DNA of 37,558 nt from assembly GCA_029959325.1 (NCBI GenBank), contig JASCPF010000030.1:1-37558 (forward strand). Direction: 5' to 3'. Position 1 is the stretch's first letter. Each line of letters opens with the position of its first letter. This document shows positions 30,774 through 37,558 of the stretch, one piece after another. Source of the stretch: Microbacteriaceae bacterium PS02068 (GTDB lineage Bacteria > Actinomycetota > Actinomycetes > Actinomycetales > Microbacteriaceae). Made by a program: the position numbers and the translations under genes. The notes beneath the pieces were generated by a model. That model saw only the letters and a program-made list of their open reading frames with translations. It was not told the origin of the DNA and did not search any database.

Positions 30774-31571
30774 TCACACTCGCGCGACGCGCGCCCCCAG
30801 GTGGGTGAACTCCGCAGCGCGGTGCGCGGGCAGCTGGATGCCTGTGACGATGGCTTCGAATGCGCCCACGACGGCGAAGCGCGCGAACGTGGAGACGCCG
30901 AAACGGGTGTGTGTGCCGACGAAGATCCGGCGCGAGGACGAGCTGATCGCCTGGCGTTTGACCTCGGCGGCGGTGGGGTCGGGCGTCGTGAGTCCGGTGT
31001 CCGGTGAGATCCCGTTCGCCGTCATGTACGCGAGATCGATGACCATCCGCGCGAGCTGACCGTCGCCGGCATGCTCGACCGTGGCGAGTGTGGTCGCCTT
31101 GACACGCCCCCCTACGAGGTAGACCTCCGTGTTCGCCCGGCGCGCGAGTTCGATCGCCGACACCAGCGAACTCGTCACGATCGTCAGGTTGCGCTCTGTC
31201 GTCAGGGCGCGCGCGACCATCAGCGGCAGCTGCCCTTCGTCGATGTAGACCGTCTCCGCCGTGCCGAGCATCGCCGCCGCAGCGAGGGCGATGCGGTTCT
31301 CTTCCTCGGTCGTGATGCCGTCGGGGTCGTAGATCGACTCGAACCGCCCGCTCTCCACCGGGTAGGCGGCGCCGTACGTCCGACGGATCAGGCCCGCCTT
31401 CTCGAGCGCCCGCATGTCGCGGCGGAGCGTCTCCTGCGTGACACCCAAGCGCGCGGCGGCGGAACCGACGTCGACCCGCCCCGCCCGTCGGAGCAGTTCA
31501 AGCAGCTCACCCTGCCGCCGCTCAGTTGCCGCTGCGCGCGGTTCGGTGGCACCGTCGCCGTTCGGTTCCAC
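30774..31571 (-). CDS. DeoR/GlpR-family transcriptional regulator
   Basis: The 265-residue protein has a DeoR-type winged helix near the N-terminus (ERRQGELLELLRRAGRVDVGSAAARLGVTQETLRRDMRALEKAGLIRRTYGAAYP) and a DeoRC sensor domain related to sugar-phosphate isomerases. The sensor shows YIDEGQLPLMVARAL where most members have a D-x-G-T-T motif, so the phosphate-binding turn is altered and the ligand may differ. The longest frame begins at 31604, but GTG 31571 has AAAGGAGG five bases upstream and the HTH begins soon after, so it is preferred. It probably controls the convergent transporter operon or the divergent oxidoreductase operon. Confidence 0.87.
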   Translation of the reverse strand: MEPNGDGATEPRAAATERRQGELLELLRRAGRVDVGSAAARLGVTQETLRRDMRALEKAGLIRRTYGAAYPVESGRFESIYDPDGITTEEENRIALAAAAMLGTAETVYIDEGQLPLMVARALTTERNLTIVTSSLVSAIELARRANTEVYLVGGRVKATTLATVEHAGDGQLARMVIDLAYMTANGISPDTGLTTPDPTAAEVKRQAISSSSRRIFVGTHTRFGVSTFARFAVVGAFEAIVTGIQLPAHRAAEFTHLGARVARV

Positions 31572-31613
31572 GGTGTCCTCCTTTCGCTTAGCTGCATCCA
31601 TCATTCAGCGAGC

Positions 31614-31628
31614 ACATGCGGTTCATGT
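31614..31628. promoter_or_regulatory. Inverted repeat ACATG-CGGTT-CATGT, possible DeoR site
   Basis: Perfect 5-bp arms lie between the divergent DeoR and oxidoreductase genes, 43 bases from the DeoR start. It is a plausible autoregulatory site. The arms are short, so chance is possible. Confidence 0.3.
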
Positions 31629-31635
31629 TCGACGG

Positions 31636-31678
31636 TTGCGCTGAGTCGTCCTCCATGCATAATAGGAAAGCGCTTACC
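31636..31678 (+). promoter_or_regulatory. Promoter with LacI-type operator for the oxidoreductase operon
   Basis: TTGCGC (31636-31641), 16 bases and CATAAT (31658-31663) form a good promoter with a start near 31670. GGAAAGCGCTTACC (31665-31678) covers that start and has the classic LacI/CcpA-family core with central CG. The LacI regulator encoded four genes downstream is the obvious candidate to bind here. Confidence 0.68.
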
Positions 31679-31736
31679 CAAATGCTAGCAGCAGTCGCGA
31701 GCAGCAGCTCGTCCACCTACCGAGAGGACCCCTCAC

Positions 31737-32942
31737 ATGGCTTCAGCGGCCCCATCGTTCGTCCCTTCCCGCTCGCGGAGCGTGGAACCGGCGGTTCGCG
31801 AGATCGGCATCATCATGAACGGCGTCTCGGGGCGCATGGGGTACCGGCAACACCTCGTCCGCTCGATCCTCGCGATCCGCGATCAGGGGGGAATTGAGCT
31901 GGCTGACGGAACCAAGGTCACGGTGAAGCCGCTACTCGTCGGACGCAACGAGGCCAAGCTCGCCGAACTTGCCGCCACGCACGGAATCGACGACTACACG
32001 ACCGACCTCGACGCTGCCCTCGCCAACCCTCAGTGGGAGATCTACGCCGACTTCCTCGTGACGAAGGCCCGCGCCTCGGCGCTGCGCAAGGCGATCGCGG
32101 CCGGCAAGACGATCTACACCGAGAAGCCCACCGCCGAGACGGCCGACGAGGCCCTCGAGCTCGCCCGGCTCGCCGAGGCGGCGGGGGTGAAGACCGGCGT
32201 CGTGCACGACAAGCTCTACCTGCCGGGGCTGCAGAAGCTGAAGCGACTCATCGACTCGGGTTTCTTCGGCCGCATCCTCTCGGTGCGCGGCGAGTTCGGG
32301 TACTGGGTCTTCGAGGGTGACTGGCAGCCCGCTCAGCGTCCCGCGTGGAACTACCGTGCCGAGGACGGCGGCGGCATCATCGTCGACATGTTCCCGCACT
32401 GGAACTACGTGCTCGAGAATCTGTTCGGCGCGGTCAAGACCGTCTACGCGCAGTCCGCGATCCACATCGCCGACCGGTGGGACGAGCGCGGCGAGCACTA
32501 CACCGCTACCGCCGAAGATGCCGCGTACGGCATCTTCGAGCTCGAGGGCGACATCGTCGCGCAGATCAACTCGTCGTGGACCGTGCGCGTGAACCGCGAC
32601 GAGCTCGTCGAGTTCCACGTCGACGGCACGCACGGCTCGGCCGTCGTAGGCCTGTTCGGCGCGAAGATCCAGCACCGGAACGCCACGCCGAAGCCGGTCT
32701 GGAACCCCGATCTCGCCGACGACCATGACTACGACGCCGACTGGGCTGACGTGCCCACCAATGACGTGTTCCAGAACGGCTTCCGCCAGCAGTGGGAGGA
32801 GTTCCTCATCTCCTACGTGCAAGGCACCCCCTACGCCTTCGACCTGCTCGCGGGTGCCCGCGGCGTGCTGCTGGCCGAGGCCGGCCTGCAGTCGAGCCGC
32901 GAGGGTCGCAAGGTCGAGCTGTCCGCGCTCACTCTGGAGTGA
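31737..32942 (+). CDS. Gfo/Idh/MocA-family oxidoreductase
   Basis: The 401-residue protein has a Rossmann start, REIGIIMNGVSGRMGYRQHL (21-40), in which the usual GxGxxG is replaced by NGVSGRMG. The TIYTEKPTAETADEAL segment holds the Lys of the family EKP motif, and VDMFPHWNYVLENLFG carries the later acid/His pair. Family members oxidise ring or open-chain sugar hydroxyls, often at C3, with NAD(P). The specific sugar is unknown. GAGAGGA is spaced for ATG 31737. It leads a tight operon with DUF993, TIM-barrel, LacI and glycerate kinase genes, behind a LacI-type operator. Confidence 0.9.
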   Translation: MASAAPSFVPSRSRSVEPAVREIGIIMNGVSGRMGYRQHLVRSILAIRDQGGIELADGTKVTVKPLLVGRNEAKLAELAATHGIDDYTTDLDAALANPQWEIYADFLVTKARASALRKAIAAGKTIYTEKPTAETADEALELARLAEAAGVKTGVVHDKLYLPGLQKLKRLIDSGFFGRILSVRGEFGYWVFEGDWQPAQRPAWNYRAEDGGGIIVDMFPHWNYVLENLFGAVKTVYAQSAIHIADRWDERGEHYTATAEDAAYGIFELEGDIVAQINSSWTVRVNRDELVEFHVDGTHGSAVVGLFGAKIQHRNATPKPVWNPDLADDHDYDADWADVPTNDVFQNGFRQQWEEFLISYVQGTPYAFDLLAGARGVLLAEAGLQSSREGRKVELSALTLE

Positions 32943-32947
32943 ACCGG

Positions 32948-34165
32948 ATGCCGCACCTCACCCTCCTCTCGGGCGACGGGACGCTCTCCGCCGCCGAGTT
33001 GAACGACGCCCCCGGCTACGCGCGCCCCGCAGGGCCGCTGCGCTCGCGCGTCGTCTACGCCGCCGCGCATGTGGTGCCCCAGACCTGGGCCGACAACACC
33101 CCCGGGCGCCCGGCTGAGATCGACTGGGACGCGACGCTCGACTTCCGCCGGGCTGTCTACTCGTGGGGCCTGGGCGTTGCCGACGCGATGGACACCGCGC
33201 AGCGCAACATGGGGCTCGACGCCGCGGCGACGCGCGAGCTCATCGCCCGCTCGGCACAGGTCGCCCGCGAAGAGGGCGGATCCGTGGTCGTCGGTGTCAA
33301 CACCGACCACGTCGAGGCGGAGAACATTTCGCTCGGCGAGGTCATCGACGCCTACGTGACCCAGCTCGAGTTCACGGAGGAGCACGGCGCGGGGCCTGTT
33401 CTCATGGCATCCCGTCACCTTGCTCGTGTCGCCGAGCGCGCTGAGGACTATCGCCGCGTCTACCGTGAGGTGCTCGGGCGGGCGACCACACCCGTCGTGC
33501 TGCACTGGCTCGGCACCGCGTTCGACCCGCAGCTGCAGGGCTACTTCGGGTCGGATGCCTGGCCCGAGGCATCCGACGTGCTGTTGCAGATCATCCGCGA
33601 GAACCACGACAAGGTCGCGGGGGTGAAGATGAGCCTGCTGAACGCCGAGTCGGAGGTCGCGGTGCGCGAGCGTCTCCCCGGCGACGTGCGGATGTTCACC
33701 GGCGACGACTTCAACTACGTCGGCCTCATCGGCGGCGGCGACGTCCCCTCCTCGTCCCAGCCTCAGCGCGACCTTCGCGCACCGCGGCAGCACTCCGACG
33801 CGCTGCTCGGGGCTTTCGCCGCGATCACGCCGGTCGCCTCGGCGGCGATCCAGGCGCTCGACGCCGGCGACCCGGCCCGGTACCTCGAGATCCTCGGGCC
33901 GACCGAGGCGCTCAGCCGCCAGGTCTTCGCCGCCCCGACGTTCTACTACAAGACGGGTGTGGCGTTCCTGTCGTGGCTGAACGGCCACCAGCCGGCCTTC
34001 CAGATGGTCGGCGGACTGCATGCGGCGCGCAGCCTGCCGCACCTGTCGCGCATCGTCGAGCTCGCCAACGCGTCACTCGCGCTCGAGCATCCCCAACTCG
34101 CCGCCACTCGCTGGCACGGCATGCTGCGCCACAACGGCATCGACGCCCCCGGAGCGATCGTATGA
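32948..34165 (+). CDS. DUF993-family protein, putative aldolase-like TIM barrel
   Basis: The 405-residue protein resembles DUF993, a family distantly like dihydrodipicolinate synthase/aldolase barrels. SRVVYAAAHVVPQTWADNTPG (about 36-55) is its recognisable opening. EEGGSVVVGVNTDH, TTPVVLHWLGTAFDPQLQGYFG and KVAGVKMSLLN contain charged and aromatic residues at the ends of predicted strands; the Lys in GVKMSLL is a candidate Schiff-base residue. No activity is established for the family as far as I know. Its neighbours suggest cleavage or dehydration of an oxidised sugar. ATG 32948 is chosen because TGGAG sits nine bases before it; an in-frame GTG at 32939 overlapping the previous stop is an alternative. 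Confidence 0.82.
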   Translation: MPHLTLLSGDGTLSAAELNDAPGYARPAGPLRSRVVYAAAHVVPQTWADNTPGRPAEIDWDATLDFRRAVYSWGLGVADAMDTAQRNMGLDAAATRELIARSAQVAREEGGSVVVGVNTDHVEAENISLGEVIDAYVTQLEFTEEHGAGPVLMASRHLARVAERAEDYRRVYREVLGRATTPVVLHWLGTAFDPQLQGYFGSDAWPEASDVLLQIIRENHDKVAGVKMSLLNAESEVAVRERLPGDVRMFTGDDFNYVGLIGGGDVPSSSQPQRDLRAPRQHSDALLGAFAAITPVASAAIQALDAGDPARYLEILGPTEALSRQVFAAPTFYYKTGVAFLSWLNGHQPAFQMVGGLHAARSLPHLSRIVELANASLALEHPQLAATRWHGMLRHNGIDAPGAIV

Positions 34166-35064
34166 CCGGCGTCGTCGACCCTCGTCTGTCGATCAATCAG
34201 GCCACCATCAAGCACGCCGACCTCGCCACCGCGCTGCGCGCGACGGCCGAGGCGGGGGTGCGGTGCATCGGTCTGTGGCGCGAACCCGTGCACGAGGTGG
34301 GGCTGCAGACCGCTGCGTCGATGCTCGCCGGCTCGGGTCTGCGCTTCACGACCTACTGCCGCGGCGGATTCTTCACGGTGCCCGGGGGCCCGCAGCGCCG
34401 TGCCGCGATCGACGACAATCGCCGCGCCATCGAAGAGACGGCGACCCTCGCCGCGGCTGCCGCGCCGGGGTCCACGGCGATTCTTGTGCTCGTCGCGGGT
34501 GGGCTCCCCGAGGCATCCCGCGACCTCATCGGCGCGCGCGAGCGAGTACGCGAGGCCCTCGAAGAGCTGGCGCCGGATGCCGCCGCGTCGGGCGTCACGC
34601 TCGCGATCGAGCCGCTGCATCCGATGTATGCCTCGGATCGCTGCGTCGTCTCGACTCTCGGCCAGGCGCTCGACCTCGCCGCGGGCTTCGATCCTTCCGT
34701 CGTCGGGGTGACCGTCGACACGTTCCACATCTGGTGGGATCCCGACGTGCTCTCCTCGATCGCGCGCGCGGGCCGTGAGGGGCGCATCGCCACGTATCAG
34801 GTGTGCGACTGGAAGACGCCGCTGGCGGCGGATGTTCTGCTCAGCCGCCACTACCCGGGCGACGGCATCATCGACTTCGCGTCGCTGACCGCGGCCGTCG
34901 AGGCGACCGGCTACGATCGCGACATCGAGGTGGAAATCTTCAACGAGAGCATCTGGGCGAGCGATCCGGACGAGGTCGTGCGCCACGTCGTCGCGCGCTT
35001 TTCGTCGACGGTTTCGCCGCACCTGTCTCAGTCTCTGCCATCGAACGCGCGATCGCGGCCGTGA
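34162..35064 (+). CDS. Sugar-phosphate isomerase/epimerase-like TIM-barrel protein (second copy)
   Basis: The 300-residue xylose isomerase-like barrel is only distantly similar to the copy at 28006. Metal-site candidates are Glu in VTLAIEPLHPMY (about E154), Asp and His in VGVTVDTFHIWWDP, a Gln/Asp in YQVCDWKTP, and Glu in IEVEIFNESIW. RFTTYCRGGFFTVPGG is distinctive. The likely role is isomerisation, epimerisation or lyase chemistry on the product of the oxidoreductase or DUF993 protein. It overlaps the DUF993 stop (ATGA) and the next start (GTGA) by four bases each, so it belongs to one translationally coupled operon. Confidence 0.87.
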   Translation: MTGVVDPRLSINQATIKHADLATALRATAEAGVRCIGLWREPVHEVGLQTAASMLAGSGLRFTTYCRGGFFTVPGGPQRRAAIDDNRRAIEETATLAAAAAPGSTAILVLVAGGLPEASRDLIGARERVREALEELAPDAAASGVTLAIEPLHPMYASDRCVVSTLGQALDLAAGFDPSVVGVTVDTFHIWWDPDVLSSIARAGREGRIATYQVCDWKTPLAADVLLSRHYPGDGIIDFASLTAAVEATGYDRDIEVEIFNESIWASDPDEVVRHVVARFSSTVSPHLSQSLPSNARSRP

Positions 35065-36110
35065 GGAGCGTGGCCACCGACCGGCGAGATCAGCCCGGCT
35101 CCGCGACGACGCTCGACGACGTCGCCCGGGCTGCGGGGGTGTCGTTGGCCACTGCCTCGCGCGTTCTGAACGGCTCGACCCGCAAAGTCGCCGACTCCTA
35201 TCGCGCCCGGGTGGAGGCGGCCGCCGAGCGGCTCGGCTACACGGCGAACCTCTCTGCGCAGGCGACCGCGCGCGGCACGTCAGCCACCGTCGCGCTCTTG
35301 GTCGCTGACATCGCAGACCCCTACTTCGGTGAACTTGCGGCCGGCGTTGCCCGCGGGGCCGACGAGGCAGGACTCGTCATGACGATCGCGATCACCGATC
35401 GTGATCCAGAGCGCGAGGTGCGGCTTCTCCGCGCACTACGTGGCCAGCGACCGCGAGGGGTCATCCTCGCGGCCTCGCGGACGACCGCAGCGTCGGTGCC
35501 CGATCTGCAGCACGAAGTCGCCTTGCTCGAGTCGGCGGGCGGGACCCTCGTCACGCTCGGCCGTGGTCTCGTCGGCACCCGGACAGTCGCTTTCGACAAT
35601 CACAGGGCGGCGCGCACCCTCGCTGAAGCGCTCATCGCGCAGGGGTACGAGCACGCGATCGTCCTGGCGGCAGACTCCGGCGTCGTCACCAGCGATGCGC
35701 GCGTGAGCGGCTTCGCCGAGGGCTTCGAAGCCGGCACCGGTAATCGAGCGCGCCTGCTGCGGGGTGGGTTCTCTCGCGAGTCGGCGCGCGAGAGCATGTC
35801 GATCGTTCTCGACGAGGGCATCGCTCCGCGGACTGTCATCTTCGGTATCTCCGATCTCCTGGCGATCGGCGCGATGTCTGCGGTGCGCGAGCGGGGGATG
35901 ACGCCGGGGCAGGATGTCGCGATCGCCGGTTTCGACGACGTCGCCATCGCCCGGGATGTGGTCCCGCAATTGACGACCGTGCATGTTCCGCTGGAGGCCA
36001 TGGGGTACGAGGCGCTGCGGGCGGCCATCGATCCAGACTGGCAGCCCTCCATGCAGGGGCTCGAGTTCGAGGTGCTCCTTCGCGACAGCACGCCGACTCT
36101 TCGGCGATGA
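35061..36110 (+). CDS. LacI-family transcriptional regulator
   Basis: The 349-residue regulator has the LacI helix-turn-helix and hinge near its start (ATTLDDVARAAGVSLATASRVLNGSTRKVADSYRARVEAAAERLGYTANLSAQATARG, about 15-72). A periplasmic-binding-protein-like sensor domain follows (VALLVADIADPYFGELAAGVARG ... VIFGISDLLAIGAMSAVRERG ... AIAGFDDVAIA). It should bind the AAAGCGCTT-type operator at 31665-31678 and release on a pathway sugar. GTG 35061 overlaps the previous stop; a second GTG at 35070 is possible, but its purine run is too close to serve it. The sensor domain gives no clue to the ligand. Confidence 0.92.
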   Translation: MRSVATDRRDQPGSATTLDDVARAAGVSLATASRVLNGSTRKVADSYRARVEAAAERLGYTANLSAQATARGTSATVALLVADIADPYFGELAAGVARGADEAGLVMTIAITDRDPEREVRLLRALRGQRPRGVILAASRTTAASVPDLQHEVALLESAGGTLVTLGRGLVGTRTVAFDNHRAARTLAEALIAQGYEHAIVLAADSGVVTSDARVSGFAEGFEAGTGNRARLLRGGFSRESARESMSIVLDEGIAPRTVIFGISDLLAIGAMSAVRERGMTPGQDVAIAGFDDVAIARDVVPQLTTVHVPLEAMGYEALRAAIDPDWQPSMQGLEFEVLLRDSTPTLRR

Positions 36111-36116
36111 ACGACG

Positions 36117-37238
36117 GTGAGTGACGACACCTGGCGCGTGGTCATCGCGCCCGACAGCTTCAAGGGCAGCATCGACGCACGTCGCGCGGCGGAGGCGATC
36201 GCGGAGGGATGGCGAGCCGTCCGCCCCCATGACGCGCTCGTGATCTCGCCGATGGCGGACGGCGGCGAGGGGACGCTCGATGCGTTCGCCGCCGCGGTCG
36301 ATCGCGCGGTGCGGATGCCGGTGACGGTGGTCGGACCCGACGACGCACCCGTCGAGGCGCACTGGCTCCTGCTTCCCGCTGCCGAGGATTCACCGGGTGG
36401 CACAGCGGTCGTCGAGCTGGCGAGCACGTCGGGCATCGAGTTGCTCGGCTCTGCGAGGCATCCGTTGAGCGCCCACACACGTGGGTTCGGGCAGGCGATC
36501 TCGGCGGCACTCGACCACGGAGTGTCGCGGCTCGTGCTCGGCATCGGGTCGAGCGCGTCGACCGACATGGGCCTCGGGATGCTCACCGAGCTCGGCGCGC
36601 GCTTCGTCGATCGCGACGGCGCACGGGTCGCCTTCGGCGCGCAGGGCCTGCGCGCCGCGACGGGCGTCGACCTGTCGGACCTCAGACGGATGCCTCTGGG
36701 CGGAGCCGTCGTGCTCACCGACGTCGGAGGTCCGCTGACCGGCGACACCGGAGCCGCCCACGTGTTCGGGCCGCAGAAGGGACTCTCACCCGCGCAGATC
36801 GTCGAGGTCGACACGGCGATGGCGCACGCCGCACGCCTGCTCGATGCGAGTCCGGCCTCGCCGGGCGCCGGCGCCGCGGGGGGCGTCGGCTTTGCACTGC
36901 TCGCGTGGGGCGCAGAGCTCGTGTCGGGGGCGATGGCCGTGAGCGAGCTGACCGGCCTCGCCGATGCGATATCGACCGCGGACTACGTCATCACCGGGGA
37001 AGGCAGCTTCGACGCGCAGTCAGCGGGCGGCAAAGCTCCCGCGATCGTCGCAGAACAGGCGCGCGCGGCGGGGGTGCCGGTCGCGCTCGTCGCCGGGCGG
37101 GTCGCCGGGTCGGAGCTCGTCGGCGGCTATCACCGCGTGGTCTCCTTGTCAGAGCTCGCCGGCACAGCGCAGGCGTCGCTCGCCTCGCCGCAGACCTGGC
37201 TGGGGGCCGCGGGGCGAGAGCTCGCGGGCACGGTGTGA
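36117..37238 (+). CDS. glxK: Glycerate kinase (GarK/GlxK family)
   Basis: The 373-residue protein matches the glycerate kinase type-1 family, which phosphorylates D-glycerate with ATP (usually at the 2-position) so that it enters glycolysis. VVIAPDSFKGSIDARRAAEAIAEGW, ISPMADGGEGTLDAFAAA, LVLGIGSSASTDMGLGMLTELG and the Gly-rich GAGAAGGVGFALLAWGAEL are all family hallmarks; the usual SATNDGG is SASTDMG here, a small departure. GTG 36117 lies six bases after the LacI stop, so the gene is in the operon. Its presence suggests that the route yields glycerate, or tartronate semialdehyde reduced to glycerate. Confidence 0.94.
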   Translation: MSDDTWRVVIAPDSFKGSIDARRAAEAIAEGWRAVRPHDALVISPMADGGEGTLDAFAAAVDRAVRMPVTVVGPDDAPVEAHWLLLPAAEDSPGGTAVVELASTSGIELLGSARHPLSAHTRGFGQAISAALDHGVSRLVLGIGSSASTDMGLGMLTELGARFVDRDGARVAFGAQGLRAATGVDLSDLRRMPLGGAVVLTDVGGPLTGDTGAAHVFGPQKGLSPAQIVEVDTAMAHAARLLDASPASPGAGAAGGVGFALLAWGAELVSGAMAVSELTGLADAISTADYVITGEGSFDAQSAGGKAPAIVAEQARAAGVPVALVAGRVAGSELVGGYHRVVSLSELAGTAQASLASPQTWLGAAGRELAGTV

Positions 37239-37503
37239 CGTAGCTCCGGGACTCGCGTCGCACAGCGCGGTCGCGGGCGTGGCGCGGTTGACCGCCGTGG
37301 CAGGGCTATCCGCGGCGATTGCGTATCTCGGTCGGCTGCCCGTAGCTCACCGCGAAACCGCGCAACTGCACCGTTTCGCGGTGGAGATCGGTGCAGATGC
37401 GCGGTCTCGCGACGCGTGGGTGGAGGACGCGTGGGCTGCGGCGCGGCTGCGTGCGGGGCGGCTGCGCTGACTGCGGCGGTCGCGGGTAGAGCGTGCGCGC
37501 GCG
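37239..37503. other. Intergenic region holding inverted-repeat copy 3
   Basis: No gene with family similarity is visible between glycerate kinase and the partial minus-strand frame at the window edge. The main content is the 61-bp inverted-repeat element (37351-37411). The rest is GC-rich sequence with short frames of biased composition. Confidence 0.5.
37351..37411. repeat. 61-bp inverted-repeat element, copy 3
   Basis: Arms at 37351-37373 and 37389-37411 differ from perfect pairing at two positions. The loop TTTCGCGGTGGAGAT (37374-37388) matches the loops of copies 1 and 2. It follows the glycerate kinase operon and, if the edge frame is real, again lies between convergent 3' ends. Confidence 0.85.
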
Positions 37504-37558
37504 TCAGTGCTGGCCGGCGGGTCCCGCGCCGCGGCCGAGGCCGCGCGCGGCATAGATG
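37504..37558 (-). CDS. Possible C-terminal end of a minus-strand gene (partial)
   Basis: From the window edge one minus-strand frame reads ...IYAARGLGRGAGPAGQH and stops at TGA 37506-37504. The sequence looks like an ordinary protein C-terminus, and the convergent layout suits the inverted-repeat element before it. Only 17 codons are visible, so identity is unknown and the call is tentative. Confidence 0.3.
   Translation of the reverse strand, partial: IYAARGLGRGAGPAGQH

Noticed and set aside
36964..37470. 168-codon open frame running through inverted-repeat copy 3
   Set aside because: It starts inside glycerate kinase in another frame, is very Arg/Ala/Ser-rich and crosses the hairpin element. 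It is most likely a GC-bias artefact.
1..37558. Toxin-antitoxin, restriction, phage-defence or biosynthetic gene clusters
   Set aside because: I looked for their signature domains in the larger frames on both strands and found none. The window is metabolic, transport and regulatory in content.

Overview
The window is high-GC DNA (roughly 70% by eye) with dense genes, short intergenic gaps, frequent GTG starts and the recurring GGATGCC/GCATCC word typical of Microbacteriaceae. Together with the gene set (tandem FluC, Rv2578c-type radical SAM protein, WxL-like surface proteins, sugar ABC importers without their own ATPase) this points to a Microbacterium-like actinobacterium. I see no tRNA, rRNA, CRISPR array, insertion sequence or phage gene.

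Layout. 1-2.2 kb: a small membrane protein, a type IB topoisomerase and an overlapping pair of fluoride channels. 2.2-9.3 kb: a membrane-anchored zinc-peptidase-like protein divergent from an RND exporter, then an AnsP-like amino acid permease and a DUF998 membrane protein. 9.4-12.1 kb: a DEAD-box RNA helicase with a structured leader and a very long repetitive Arg/Asp-rich N-terminus. 12.3-14.6 kb: a TetR-alcohol dehydrogenase operon and a GNAT acetyltransferase. 14.8-18.2 kb: a radical SAM protein split by a homing-endonuclease intein, divergent from an acyl-CoA dehydrogenase.

18.5-37.2 kb reads as a carbohydrate-use region. A secreted protein with a CBM96/DNRLRE-like module and a WxL-like C-terminus is paired with a DUF916-type anchor protein. 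An AXE1-type acetyl esterase, a D-2-hydroxyacid dehydrogenase and a YesL-like DUF624 protein follow. Next is a lipoprotein plus two permeases, coupled to a TIM-barrel isomerase-like protein and a DUF2264 (putative glycuronidase) protein, with a DeoR regulator convergent to them. The last block is a Gfo/Idh/MocA oxidoreductase, a DUF993 protein, a second TIM-barrel protein, a LacI regulator and glycerate kinase, almost all overlapping or nearly touching, behind a promoter that carries a LacI-type operator. I infer de-acetylation and cleavage of an acidic or acetylated glycan outside or at the wall, import of oligosaccharide, then an uncharacterised oxidation and aldol-type route ending in glycerate.

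Recurrent regulatory patterns. At least six genes have a TANNNT-like hexamer exactly six bases before the start codon and no clear Shine-Dalgarno sequence, the layout expected of leaderless mRNAs. A 61-bp inverted-repeat element occurs three times at 3' gene ends, with both its arms and its loop conserved. Perfect stem-loops sit after the binding-protein gene and between the two WxL-type genes.
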